Source: Branchiostoma floridae (Eukaryota > Chordata > Leptocardii > Amphioxiformes > Branchiostomatidae). Taken from it: a stretch of 64,000 nucleotides of DNA. The translations under genes were made by a program, and so were the position numbers. The stretch lies in the NCBI RefSeq assembly GCF_000003815.2, contig NC_049982.1, positions 6,515,216 to 6,579,215 on the forward strand, given 5' to 3'. Of the stretch, positions 1 through 12,300 are shown one piece after another (within the stretch, counting starts at the first letter, position 1; each line of letters begins with the position of its first letter). The notes below the pieces were generated by a model. That model was not told the DNA's origin, ran no database searches, and saw nothing but the letters and a program-made list of their open reading frames with translations.

Positions 1-396
1 CAAGAAAAAGTCAAGAATCTATGATAGTCATGTAAAAGTCCATTTTCGACATTTCCAGGGATATGGTCACAGGCAAACATTTGGTGAAGGTAGTTAGACT
101 GGATAATAAATATATCCAACCTGTGTCTGGTTCAAACCTATCCTGGGGGAAAAGAACAAGGGGGGTTACAAGGGGGTCACTAGTCATGCGCAGGACTCGC
201 AGTCCCGAATGTCACTCAAAGTTCTGTGAACATCTGTACTGTCAAGACGTCTGCAATAGTGCCTTATTTTACCCAGATTCCAAGAGTTAACGTGAACTAT
301 AACTGCACGCCATAACGTGGGTCTTCATTGGTTTGAAAGGCGTTTCCTTGTGGCGTTCCACCTGTAGAATACACCTGCAACCACGTGCGTTCATTG

Positions 397-1737
397 TTAC
401 CTTTGCCAGAATGGCTAAGGTTATGTTTTATAGGCTTGTGAGTCTGTGTGTGTGTCTGTGTGTGTGTGTGTTAACAGCATAACTCGAGAAGCCTTTGATG
501 TATCCCGATTATATTTGGTAGGTGGGTAGGGGTCGGGAAAACGAAGGTCAAGTTCGATTTTGGGCCCCCTAGCGGCTTGCTAAGGTACTGCAGCAGAACC
601 TCAATTTTTGATATCTCCTGTTCTGGACATGCTGTGATCATGATTTTCGAGTGGTAGATAGCCCTCAAGACAGAGAGTAAGTGCTGGGAGTTTGGGCCCC
701 CTAGCAGCTTTTTTGGAACTGCAGGCGCCGGTTTCCTTTCAAACTTTGGACGAGAATAACTCTACAACGTGTTGACGAATCGTCATGATTTTTGGTATGT
801 ACATAGAATGAGTGATGACTTACATAATGGTATACTAATTATGCAAATCAACAGCTAATTTGCATAATTAATTAGGAAAATTTATAAAACCACTGCATTC
901 CATGAATGGACTTTCAAACTTGTCACATATGTAGCTGGGAATGAGAGAAATGTTGATAGATATCAATTATGCAAAAGATGGCCTCATTTGCATAATTAAT
1001 GAGAAAATATGAACATTTTGGCGGATCATCATGCTTTTTGGTATGTAGGTAGCGTAAGTGAAGACCTACATAATGAGATACCAATTATGCTAATCAACAG
1101 CTAATTTACATAATTAATGAGGATATTTATAAATTCACTACATTCCATTATAGGACTTTAAAACTTGTCACATATGTAGCTGAGAAAGAGAGAAATGTCA
1201 ATACATAGTTACCATGCAAATGATGATCTCATTTGCATAATTAATGAGAAAATATGAACGTGTTGACGGATCGTCATGATTTTTGGCATGTAAATAGCCT
1301 AAGTGAAGACTTATATAATGTGATACTTATTATGCAAATTAACAGCTAATTTGCATAATTGATTAGGAAATGTTCATAAATCCACTGTATTCCATTATAG
1401 TACTTTCATCAATGAAAGTTGTCACATATGTAACTGAGAAAGAGGGAAGAAAGTAAGAGGTGTATTTAAAGACTTTGAAAGAGAATAAGTCAAGAATGGA
1501 TCAAAGGATCATCATGATTTTCGGTATGCTAATAGCTTAAGTAATGCTTGCTACAATTTGATATCAATTGATTGTAACTTGGGATCTAATTTGCATAATC
1601 AATGCCAAAATTTTATAAACCAACTCCAAGCATATAATTATAAAGAAAATGAAATGAGTAACGCATTTGTCTACAGACATCATTCTGCATAACAAACCTG
1701 GTTTATTTGGCAAAGTTATGTGTTCGTGGAACTCTAG
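397..1737 (+). mobile_element. Inserted AT-rich element, unclassified family
   Basis: Copies B and C read straight across this point, joining tcattg directly to ttgaatatgc, so copies B and C act as the empty site. The insert starts with a segment ending in a TG-rich run and the phrase ttaacagcataactcgagaa, and ends gtggaactctag before tt. A related element at about 27130-28074 has the same start phrase and ends gtggaaccctag. The CTAG end before T recalls Helitron 3' ends, but I see no clear hairpin, so the class is open. Internally it holds three tandem copies of an approximately 245-bp unit. Confidence 0.65.
765..1500 (+). repeat. Tandem repeat, about 245-bp period, three copies
   Basis: The phrase cgtcatgatttttgg or a close variant recurs near 778, 1024 and 1269. 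Each time it is followed by an AT-rich stretch containing ctaatttgcataattaat and then a conserved acttgtcacatatgta motif. Copies are roughly 85 percent alike by eye. A further copy lies at about 27470-27700 in the related element. Confidence 0.75.
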
Positions 1738-2639
1738 TTGAATATGCATCACCTACATGTACATGTTGTACCACTGTGTTCAATTACGTTCATTTTATCT
1801 TATTCACAGAGATGTGATCAAAATATTCCTAACATTATATATTGCAAACAGTTGCTGATATTATAGCCCCCCCCCCCCCCTCCCTCAATGGTTTTAAGTT
1901 CGCGGTAGTGGTATTACACCAGCCTTATACCGTCATTAAAAACATTTGCGGTGGTTAAGTTTGCGGCAAGACTGCCTCGCGAAAACCGCGAACATAAAAG
2001 TTAAAACCACCGCGAACATTTCTGCATTTACAGTAATTTGCCAGGGGAGTTATGCTACCTGAGAAGCTGGTCGGCCGCGCAGCCATTGAAGCATGGACTG
2101 TCTCCCCTGGCCATTTCCAGGAATTGTGCCGAATTCTACGAACCCCCGTAGGAAGGCTTGGTGGAGGCTAATCAATTGCCATGTCATCCAAGAGCTACGA
2201 GCAATGGCATTTGAACTATCAGGGGTGTATAAAGTAGACTCTTGGCAGAAGTAGATTATAGCCTGCTACACCAGTCATCTGATGAAGAGCAATGAAATAC
2301 AGTTGGTATCAGCCTAGCACGTCCCTAACACAATTTTGACGGAGTCAGCCTTGAAAGCGCACGCGCGGTGTTAAGCCTGAGGGTGGAACTGTTCGGGTTC
2401 ATGACCTTTTCGGGCGAAGAACAGTTGAAGACTCAACCCGGCTATCAGATGATACAGGCCACTGAGCAAGAATCAAAGCATTCTTTAATAGAAGATAATG
2501 ATGTGTATCAGCCTAATCCAGTGATCAACGTTCACTTATCATATAGACAAGTGGTACAGCCAAGCGTAGAGGCCATTACACTTCTGATGAACAAAATTCT
2601 TGTGTCTTGTTTTTTTTTAAGTAGCCGTATAAAGATATC

Positions 2640-2822
2640 CTTGTATTCGTGAGTGTGTATGTATGTGTGTGTGTATATTTATCTTCATGAAAAATTAAGC
2701 TATAGTTTTTGGCGCACTTGTCTGTGTGTGTGTGTGTGTTTGTGTGTGCTTGTGTTTGTGTGTGCTTGTGTGCGTTTGTGTGTGTGTTTGTGTGTGCTTG
2801 TGTGCGTTTGTGTTGTTCGTGT
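2640..2822. repeat. TG-rich microsatellite
   Basis: A run of tgtgtg and tgtgcttg units. The inverted counterpart in copy C is the CA-rich run near 31490-31590, so the microsatellite predates the duplication. Confidence 0.9.
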
Positions 2823-3811
2823 TTCCTGAAATTTGTAGTCAACACAACTTGGATTTTAATGACTGTATGTACTAGGTACCTGTAGGAGAGATAAAGGTCA
2901 AGGTCGATTATGGGCCTTCTGTCGGCTTTCCTTGGCACTGCAACAGAACGTATGGTTTTTTAATAGTTTGCACTGGACATGTTACGTTCTTGACTCGTTA
3001 TTGGTGGATAGCTTTTGATGTCCGCAAAAAGGGTTGCAGCTTGTTTATGTTGTTCTGCTCAATGTGTCAAGTCAACAGGCTTTTAGAGCAAATGTCTGAT
3101 ACATGTTCAAACAATGGTGGCATGCACCGGTCAGAGTCGAGCTGGCTCATATTTAGCTCAGTAAGAGTACTTGATCCACAAAATTTGACACCTGCCACCA
3201 TTATCTTATCCTTACGGACATTTGCTCTTGATATCATTCCCACGGTTTTTCGAAAGTGTGATGGATGCCGTATGGACAAACTCATATGACTTGATGTGAC
3301 ATCTTTGTACTTCGATACTTTTATTGATGAGGAGCTGATGTCGCTTCTGCCCAGTGCACTCGGACAAAGAGACAGACACAGACAATAGACTGACAGTCCT
3401 AAGTATGCAAGGTGGAAAGGTGACGGTGGGTGTGTTGTCGAAAAGAGGTGTCACTGTCAGTGTGCGAAGAACGGGGTCTACTTAAGGTGCGTTTGGGATT
3501 GGGATTGTTTGCTTTTGGCATTTGGTGCCTTGGGCAAAGATTATCCAACATGCCCGGAATACTCTTGTATTGTATAGACAAATATCTCGAGACGTCTTTG
3601 TCGTTCTTAGTAAATCCCACTGTGGAGTAAGCCCTGCATATCTAACTCCGGATGTTATCTAAACTTTTATGTGACCATGTCTCATCCTGTGTATATTGTT
3701 GTTTGACACTCAGATACTGTGTGAATCCTCTAGGTGTGAGTTTTTATATAGAGGACACAAACTGACCGTGACTTAAAGATTCCGTCATAGACATGTAGGG
3801 CTATTTCGGTT

Positions 3812-3955
3812 ACTCATTCATTCATTCATTCATTCATTTATTCATTCATTCATTCATTCATTCATTCATTCATTCATTCATTCATTCATTCAATCATTCA
3901 TTCATTCATTCATTCATTCATTCCCTTCCTTTCCTTCCTTTCCTTCCTTTATTCC
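3812..3955. repeat. (ATTC)n microsatellite with CCTT tail
   Basis: About 27 near-perfect attc units, then cttccttt units. A few more attc units recur at 4203-4222. Confidence 0.95.
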
Positions 3956-4048
3956 TCCACTCTGGGAGAGCATAAAAATTATTTACAATTATGTACAAAT
4001 ATCAAAATATAAAACGCAACATAATTACACAGCCTCTCGCTTCAAAAG

Positions 4049-4194
4049 TTTCTGGAACAACCGTCCTGCGTTTCTGTTACAATTCTGTACACACAGTTAC
4101 ATCTCGTCTCGTCATAAACGTTTCTAGGACAACAGTCCTGTGCTACTGTTCCAATTCTGAACACACATATTTACACTTCGTCTTGTCATAAACA
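4049..4194 (+). repeat. Two-copy tandem repeat, about 73 bp
   Basis: The units at 4049-4120 and 4121-4194 share tttctgg or tttctagg, cagtcctg, caattctg and gtcataaac at matching positions. There is no coding signal. The stretch from 4210 to 5870 holds nothing else that I can name. Confidence 0.7.
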
Positions 4195-5875
4195 TTTCTA
4201 GGTCATTCATTCATTCATTCATGGGCCTGTTGTAGAAACGATGGCATTACCTTTTGACTCACCCTTGTATACGTACCAGATTTTACTCTATTATGTTTTG
4301 TACCATGTGTGTGTGATGATATATGTTAATAGATTTATTAAAACAAACAAACCTTAGAATCGACATCTCAGAAGGAGTTTAGAAACGTATATTCAGTCAG
4401 TTGCTGTTCATGACTCACGATGGAGATTTAAACGTATGTTGCTTGTCATAAATACACAAATAACGCAATGAGAAAGTAATAGTTTGGTACTGGTGTAACA
4501 AATGTGCCTTGAACTCAGAGGAGAGACTGCCTATATCAATCTATTAGTATTAACAAATTAGAATATAGCAGTAAATCTCAAACTTGCAATTGACTCATTA
4601 TATGACTAAGGTACAATGGTTTAGTACATGCAGGCATAATAATGGGATGTAATCTATCTGAAAGCTAAATCTATGCCACAGGACACGAGGTTTAAATCCA
4701 TTTCCATGAGGGTAAAATTGAAGAAACCAACAGAGCATCATGCATGGCCGAGTGTGACATTGGTACAAATTCAGAACTAGAGAGGAGAATTCCAAATCAT
4801 TCAAGGGTCATCTCGCTTGACAAAATCTCAAGGTTTCTGGCGCCGTCACAGATTGCTGAATAGAGATCCCTTTGAACGGTAATTGTCATCGGTGATTGCA
4901 AATAATGAACTGTGAACAGCGCCATCCTGTCTGTGACATTTTAAGGAGAACAAAAAGAAACTCACACTACGTGTTTGACGACTTCACTAGTGAAAACTAT
5001 ACGAGTAAACGGGGCGTGAGCGCGAGTAGGTGAATACTGTGTACGATCCATGGGCCTTTTATTCAAGATGATAAGGAGTAACTGTTGAAGAAAATGCTTA
5101 TAATACGGGGTTATCTTGGATTCCTAAATATTGATAAGACGCCTCTTTTCATCATTCCGTTTTAAACGTAATTAAAGCTGTAAGGAAGGGACACCTTATC
5201 GAATGTATGTTCTGAAGTCATAGATGTTTGACATTGTCTCTCACTGCCATGTTGCCAATTTCCAGACAATGGTCTTAAGTTTCGTCAAAGATGATTCTAG
5301 AACTTTCTGCATAGGTGCATCTGGTCGATTATCTAATTATGACGCTGAAATTCCTCCAGCTAGCGTGCAGAAAGTAGCACCACACCTTAGCTACTATTAC
5401 CCTTGGTTGTATACGGATCATTGCCCTGGAATGCCTCTGACTTACCGGTATTACTACTAGTTTGGTGGACGCATCGACGGCGCACCTATATGAATTAACA
5501 TCAGAAAGAAAGTTTTTTTCCGGAGCCAATCAGAGATAGATACGTCTTCACGGCTGCGGTTTCTCCGCCCCTTTGATCGCAATTCTTCTGACATGTTATA
5601 AACAGGGGACGCTACCGGCCGCCCGCAGGCAGTGCTGGTGAGGAGGGAACACCTGATAGTCCACCGGGTCCAACAGAACGTCAGGCGCCCCGACAAAACA
5701 AGACAACCGTGAGAGGCGAAACGTCTTCCCTGTAGGACAAGGTGTGAATAGTCTATTTGCCATGAATTTCTACCTATGTATGTAGTGCACATTATGATCA
5801 TGTTGCTGTCATATAAAAGCGCCTATTACGGCCGTTTTTTTCTGTTTTCATGTTGCCTTCGATCTGTAAGTCTGT

Positions 5876-6849
5876 NNNNNNNNNNNNNNNNNNNNNNNNN
5901 NNNNNNNNNNNNNNNNNNNNNNNNNNNNNNNNNNNNNNNNNNNNNNNNNNNNNNNNNNNNNNNNNNNNNNNNNNNNNNNNNNNNNNNNNNNNNNNNNNNN
6001 NNNNNNNNNNNNNNNNNNNNNNNNNNNNNNNNNNNNNNNNNNNNNNNNNNNNNNNNNNNNNNNNNNNNNNNNNNNNNNNNNNNNNNNNNNNNNNNNNNNN
6101 NNNNNNNNNNNNNNNNNNNNNNNNNNNNNNNNNNNNNNNNNNNNNNNNNNNNNNNNNNNNNNNNNNNNNNNNNNNNNNNNNNNNNNNNNNNNNNNNNNNN
6201 NNNNNNNNNNNNNNNNNNNNNNNNNNNNNNNNNNNNNNNNNNNNNNNNNNNNNNNNNNNNNNNNNNNNNNNNNNNNNNNNNNNNNNNNNNNNNNNNNNNN
6301 NNNNNNNNNNNNNNNNNNNNNNNNNNNNNNNNNNNNNNNNNNNNNNNNNNNNNNNNNNNNNNNNNNNNNNNNNNNNNNNNNNNNNNNNNNNNNNNNNNNN
6401 NNNNNNNNNNNNNNNNNNNNNNNNNNNNNNNNNNNNNNNNNNNNNNNNNNNNNNNNNNNNNNNNNNNNNNNNNNNNNNNNNNNNNNNNNNNNNNNNNNNN
6501 NNNNNNNNNNNNNNNNNNNNNNNNNNNNNNNNNNNNNNNNNNNNNNNNNNNNNNNNNNNNNNNNNNNNNNNNNNNNNNNNNNNNNNNNNNNNNNNNNNNN
6601 NNNNNNNNNNNNNNNNNNNNNNNNNNNNNNNNNNNNNNNNNNNNNNNNNNNNNNNNNNNNNNNNNNNNNNNNNNNNNNNNNNNNNNNNNNNNNNNNNNNN
6701 NNNNNNNNNNNNNNNNNNNNNNNNNNNNNNNNNNNNNNNNNNNNNNNNNNNNNNNNNNNNNNNNNNNNNNNNNNNNNNNNNNNNNNNNNNNNNNNNNNNN
6801 NNNNNNNNNNNNNNNNNNNNNNNNNNNNNNNNNNNNNNNNNNNNNNNNN
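5876..6849. other. Assembly gap, 974 N
   Basis: This is a run of unknown bases. The right edge is a low-complexity minisatellite, a likely reason the assembly broke here. Any open frame across it is an artefact. Confidence 1.
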
Positions 6850-6892
6850 ATACATAATGATGCATTACATATACATCCAGCAAACAAACACA

Positions 6893-7275
6893 TAGGACCC
6901 TGCCCTTACACACACACATGACCCTGCGCTTACATACACGCACGACCCTGCGTTTACACACACACGACCCTGCGCTTACACACACACGGCCCTGTGCCTA
7001 CACACACACACACGGCCCAGCGCCTACACACACACGACCCTGCGCTTACACACACACGGCCCTGTGCCTACACACACACACACACACGGCCCTGGTGCGC
7101 CTACACATACACACGACCCTGCGCCTACACACACACGACCCAGCGCTTGCACACACACGACCCTGCGCCTACACACACACGCCCCTGCGCTTACACACAC
7201 ACGGCCCTGTGCCTATACACACACACACACACGACCCTGCGCCTACACACACACGCCCCTGCGCTTACACACGTC
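6893..7275 (+). repeat. Minisatellite, about 22-bp unit
   Basis: Units read roughly cacacacacgaccctgcgct with variants ggccctgtgcct and gcccctgcgctt. There are about 16 imperfect copies. Three frames stay open through it by chance and would encode Thr-His-rich strings; I do not regard these as genes. Confidence 0.9.
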
Positions 7276-7939
7276 CTACGACGCTCATGCACTGAAATAT
7301 TCTCACATACATTTACGGGAGTGACACACTGATTCATACGCTGTTGGGTTTTGATGTCTGTCTTTAAATCAAGCTTTAAGTTGATATCTAGCGACCGTAA
7401 AAAGGCGATGTCTAGAATGTAGTCTCGGTAGCTAAATATTGGTAACAGAAAGTTAATAACGGTCTAGCTGTGGCGTATATAGTTACAGTGTCGGAGTTGC
7501 GCTGACTAGGGACCTTGAACTTGATTAAACTTAACTGCGTTGACCTGGTGTTCTTGTCGTAAAACAGGTTGATCTGTATCACACTCCAGTGCAAAAAAAG
7601 CAACAGATTGAGTGGAAAACACTGTTGATTTGAATTGATACAAAATAATACGGAATAAGAAAGTACCGTAAAACCTTTCAAATACTTACAGTTGCTTAAA
7701 ATTCCAGCTATAAAATATTCTACTAAGGGAGTTCTATCGAAAGATATCTTGGATCCTGAATCCTGTAACTAGCTGTATATATACAAACATAAGAATATCG
7801 ATGTATGCATAATAAAAAAAGTATGGTGCACATATGAGAGTACGAACACACGTTTTATTTATAACACATACTCAAGCATGCGCATGTGCATATTGCATAA
7901 ATATTTTGCGTCTACATGAGATTTCTGCAGACATACATA

Positions 7940-8430
7940 CATATCATGTGTATACGAAGAGAGTGTGCGAATACAAACATGGCTGTGTTTACACACACAT
8001 GAGTGTGTACATTTATGTGCACATACACGGGTAATGTGTACACACACAGAGAGTGTAAGTGTGCACATACATACATGGCTGCCGTGTGTACACACACATG
8101 AGACTTGTGTATGCGCACATACACAAGTAATGTGTACACACGCAGTGCGTGTAAGTGTGTACATACATACATGGCTGTGTGTACACACACACGAGACTTG
8201 TGTATGCGCACATACACGAGTTATGTGTACACACGCAGTGAGTGTAAGTGTGCACATACATACATGGCTGTGTGTACACACACATGAGACTTGTGTATGT
8301 GCACATACACGAGTTATGTGTACACACGCAGTGAGTGTAAATGTGTACATACATACATGGCTGTGTGTACACACACATGAGACTTGTGTATGCGCACATA
8401 CACGAGTTATGTGTACACACGCAGTGACGA
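7940..8430. repeat. Minisatellite, 93-bp unit
   Basis: The phrase near aatgtgtacacac or tatgtgtacacac recurs at 8031, 8127, 8220, 8313 and 8406, a spacing of 93 to 96. Each unit carries catacatacatggctg and acatgagacttgtgta. Because 93 is 31 codons, both strands stay open for long frames; the resulting Cys-Thr-His-rich strings are by-products of the period. Confidence 0.92.
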
Positions 8431-8790
8431 GCGCTGGAGGCGCAAGCCATCGCAAAGGCTGTCAAAAGAAAAATAAATTAAATCTTGGCCAACTGAAACA
8501 TGATTTCCTGCATTTGATGGGCACATTTTGCTTGTAAATTAATCTAAGTTCAATAATGAAATTTCTAGTTGTGCCGCGAAAGAGGCGAGCCATCGCAAGG
8601 AAGGTCCGGCGAAAGTTTTAAATCTGGACCCTTTGAAACGCGATTTCCTGCATTTTCACGGGTAAAATTTGCCTGTAGACTCGTTATAGGTTAATTTAAA
8701 TTTGATTACGCTTTACGAACAATTCATATGAATTACGTTTTACGGTAAAGTTTGGTTAGCTTCTACGTAATACGTTGAATTAAAAGGGCC
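8430..8790 (-). repeat. Dispersed repeat, two copies, related to 43.2-44.0 kb
   Basis: Two diverged units, at about 8430-8540 and 8575-8690, each contain gcgagccatcgcaa or gcaagccatcgcaa, then tttcctgcatttt. The reverse complement matches the tandem units at 43180-43990 that contain aaaatgcaggaaat and cgcctcgcgccttcggcgct. The tail at 8700-8790 has tacg-rich phrases such as attacgttttacggtaaag, like those flanking the 43 kb copies. It is probably a piece of the same non-autonomous DNA element. Confidence 0.65.
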
Positions 8791-9336
8791 AATATCGTTC
8801 GACGCAAAATGCACCGAGAACGCAGTGCCAAATTGTGACGAGAGTCATTTGCCCTGAAGGAAAAACTTCAAGGTCGAAATGATCAAGTAAATATCAGCAC
8901 GATCGCGAGGTGTGGGCACACTGGGTGTCCGAGCTGACGTAGGCTGTCGAGATTTTTTTTTCCTTGGCTCAAGGCACAACTAAATTTAGTATTGGCCTGG
9001 AATCCTGTCCTTAGGTGGGTCTCACTAAATACCGAAAACAACCGAAAATAACTTGGAACAACTGAAAAAAACGAAAACAACTTGAACTTGAAAGCTATTG
9101 AAAACAACTCAACACAACTATAAACGACATATAACAGTCAAAAAGAACCAAAAGTGACCGAAAACAAAGCGATAGCAAAAAATATGCGAGAAACGGTGAA
9201 ATATTCTCTACTCATTTCTATTCTACTTTTATCTGGATTAAGATATATACAGTCTATTTTAGATGGGAAATTTTAAAAGAAAACTTTTGAATTTTGTTTA
9301 TTCCATGGCAGACTGCCTACAAGCCCAGGGGAAACC

Positions 9337-12300
9337 ATGAGGTGCCTCCTGTCTGTAGTCATCACGTTGCTAGGCGTGGCCATGGCGACGTCTGCTCGTC
9401 TGGATGCTGGAAAAGACGGTTTGTTGCATAAATGATATTTCCATCCTAGGGAAATATACTAATTTTGTCTGTAACAGTGTTTTTTCTCTTTCTATTTCTG
9501 AATTTTTACTTCTTTCTTCTTCTGCGGGCATGTGTAAACACCTCTTTCACATGGAGTAAGTCAAGAAGACTTTTGGTATGTGTTTACGCCGAATAGTGAT
9601 GAGCACAACGAGCGTATTGGAAACTAGGAAGGCTAAAATTTGCTTGAGAGCAAATTCAGCATATTTCAGCCATCAACATTCCCATACAACAATAGACTGT
9701 TCCAAGGTCACTCCTGTGTGTTTGTCTTCTTCCCCATACGCAGCTACATCGGACCTCCTTCAGTTGCTTGAGGAGTTGAAGCAGGAGATTGATACTAGCC
9801 TACTCAGTCGAAGGAACAACGGTACAAACAGTTGTGTTGTTCTGAGACGGTGTGCGATTACTTAGTTCTTTTTTTAGATGGGTATCAATTTAGGGCTTAT
9901 TTTGTTCTCATTGCATTACATCATAGCAACAGTTTGTTAGTAAAATCATTTTCTATTTATATTTGTATACTATTAACGATGCTCCGTTTATATGATTTTA
10001 TATCAATTTGTAAAAAAGCCAGAAAAAGGGTTTATCATGTTCCTTTTGGGCAGTTCATTGCACATGTTTGTGTTATGACTAAGCTGAAATAAATAATACA
10101 AAGATCTAAGAGGCTGCTTGCTACCTAAAAGAGTGCAAAAAGTTATGTTTTTTCCATTTTCTATAGCCTTATACATGGTATGTGGAATGAGTTATAAAAA
10201 TCATGATAGTGCTAACTGAGGCAAACAAATCACTTGTCCTTAGCCACAACATTTAATACCAACATAACGTTAATACTAACTCTTGCAGGCCACAAGCCTA
10301 CATCGTGCTCTGAAGAAAAGTCTCTACGCCCCGATGCCAACGACGGCGAGTACACACTCTACCCTTTTTCAACGGACAGAGATGTAGCCCTCCGCGTCTA
10401 TTGCCATGACATGGCATCGTTGAAACCCAAAGAGTTCCTGACTCTACCATCCGGTCCTGATGAGAACTATGCCATTTTCTTTGGCGATCGACTGGTCGAC
10501 GCAAGTCTATGGCAATGCACCGGCCCATTTCAGGTACATGTGTAGTTGATTTAACTATTGGTAGCAAAGTAGAGCTGCTCACAACAGTGACCACGTTTAG
10601 CTGCAGGATGTACTGAATACGGTGTTCGAAATCCTTTTTTAGCCAGGTTGCGCAGGTGGCAACCTGAGTCAAGAAATATTTGTTTACGCATTTCAGGTTG
10701 CCCACTCCCAAATTCTTTTTTTCTTCAAATCAGCTACTTACCCATTGTATTTTCTTCCAGTTAACTACTTATGTTTTATTTCAACAAGAAATAAATACGA
10801 AAGCTTTCAAGCAGTTTGTTTAGTTGACAAACATTACCTTCTTGATATCCACCTCACATTAGGCGCGATTCGATCGGAAGACTAGTTTACGAGCTCTAAA
10901 TGACATTTTCGTGAGTAAGACGTCCGGTGTTCTCACGATCATCTTGGGATTTTTAGGGATCGCCGGCAATTTTCAGGAGTCTTGCAACGGTCGCGGTGCA
11001 GCGAAACATGTTCTTCATACCCGCCTCACATTATATACGATCTTCGGACGTACTTCGCGATCGCAGGAATTAAGGTCGGCTGATTTTAAGATCTTAAGAT
11101 GGTCTTGCGTATTTTTCGCCCAAAACCTGTTCCCCTCACATATAAGCGAGCCTCGTGCGATCGACGGTGAATAAATCTATGATAATGAACCTCCCATGAC
11201 CTCTTGCACGTGCGCGGACATGGAAATACAAAGCGTTCCTCAAAAAAGGCAAGAGATCAATAAATGTTGCTTATTTTGTTGTCGGAATCTTTTTAACCAA
11301 TGAATGGAATGCGCGGGCATAATAGAAATGACACAAGAAAGGAAGTGTGTCACAAAGCCAGCCTACATACTGCCACAGGGGCCACAATGTTAGAATTACC
11401 CTCACATTCCCAGAAATTCAATATTTGTAAACAATCGGAAGTCGGGTGAACGTCGCCCGAACGTCGCCCGACTAACGAGCGTTCGCCATCCGATTTGCAT
11501 TCGATGATTAATAACTATGTCTGTGCTCGCCTATCGGTCTTCAATCGTTGGATTGACGCAAGACTATTGACCGATACCCTTGCGAGGTACGCACGATTTG
11601 CACGCACGATCTGCGACTCGGTAACGAGCTCTGCGATCTCGGAGATCTCCTGCGACTTGTCGCTTATGTTATACCCGCCTTACATTAGAAGCGATTCGAT
11701 CGGAAAACTAGTAAACGAGCTCTAAATGACANNNNNNNNNNNNNNNNNNNNNNNNNNNNNNNNNNNNNNNNNNNNNNNNNNNNNNNNNNNNNNNNNNNNN
11801 NNNNNNNNNNNNNNNNNNNNNNNNNNNNNNNGGCAAATTTCAGGAGTCTTAGGACGGTCGCGGTGCAGCGACACATGTTCTTCACTTAAGCGACAAGTCG
11901 CAGGAGATCTCCGAGATCGCAGAGCTCGTTACCGAGTCGCAGATCGTGCGTGCAAATCGTGCGTACCTCGCAAGGGTATCGGTCAATAGTCTTGCGTCAA
12001 TCCAACGATTGAAGACCGATAGGCGAACACAGACATAGTTATTAATCATCGAACGCAAATCGGATGGCGAACGCTCGTTAGTCGGGCGACGTTCGGGCGA
12101 CGTTCACCCGACTTCCGATTGTTTACAAATATTGAATTTCTGGGAATGTGAGGGTAATTCTAACATTGTGGCCCCTGTGGCAGTATGTAGGCTGGCTTTG
12201 TGACACACTTCCTTTCTTGTTTCATTTCTATTATGCCCGCGCATTCCATTCATTGGTTAAAAAGATTCCGACAACAAAATAAGCAACATTTATTGATCTC

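Larger units (their letters stand above)
1..3690 (+). repeat. Duplicated block, copy A
   Basis: This block is repeated in inverted orientation at about 30610-33330 (copy C, very similar) and in direct orientation at about 25185-26880 (copy B, more diverged). Matching landmarks include the stretch at 340-395 around the acacctgcaaccacgtg motif, the stretch at 2340-2640, and 2876-3680. Its left end lies outside the window. Compared with B and C it carries a 1.34 kb insertion (397-1737). The open frames inside it are short and I recognise no protein. It may be a large non-autonomous transposon or a segmental duplication; the sequence alone does not decide. Confidence 0.8.

Noticed and set aside
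3067-3285. 72-codon frame conserved with 31021-31239
   Set aside because: Copies A and C are almost identical as DNA, so one amino-acid difference says nothing about selection; copy B does not support the frame.
5224-5460. 78-codon plus-strand frame
   Set aside because: No family motif, signal peptide or splice context that I can support.
5776-6985. Several long open frames on both strands
   Set aside because: They consist almost only of N from the assembly gap.
6918-7332. Thr-His-rich open frames
   Set aside because: They are translations of a 22-bp minisatellite, open in three frames at once.
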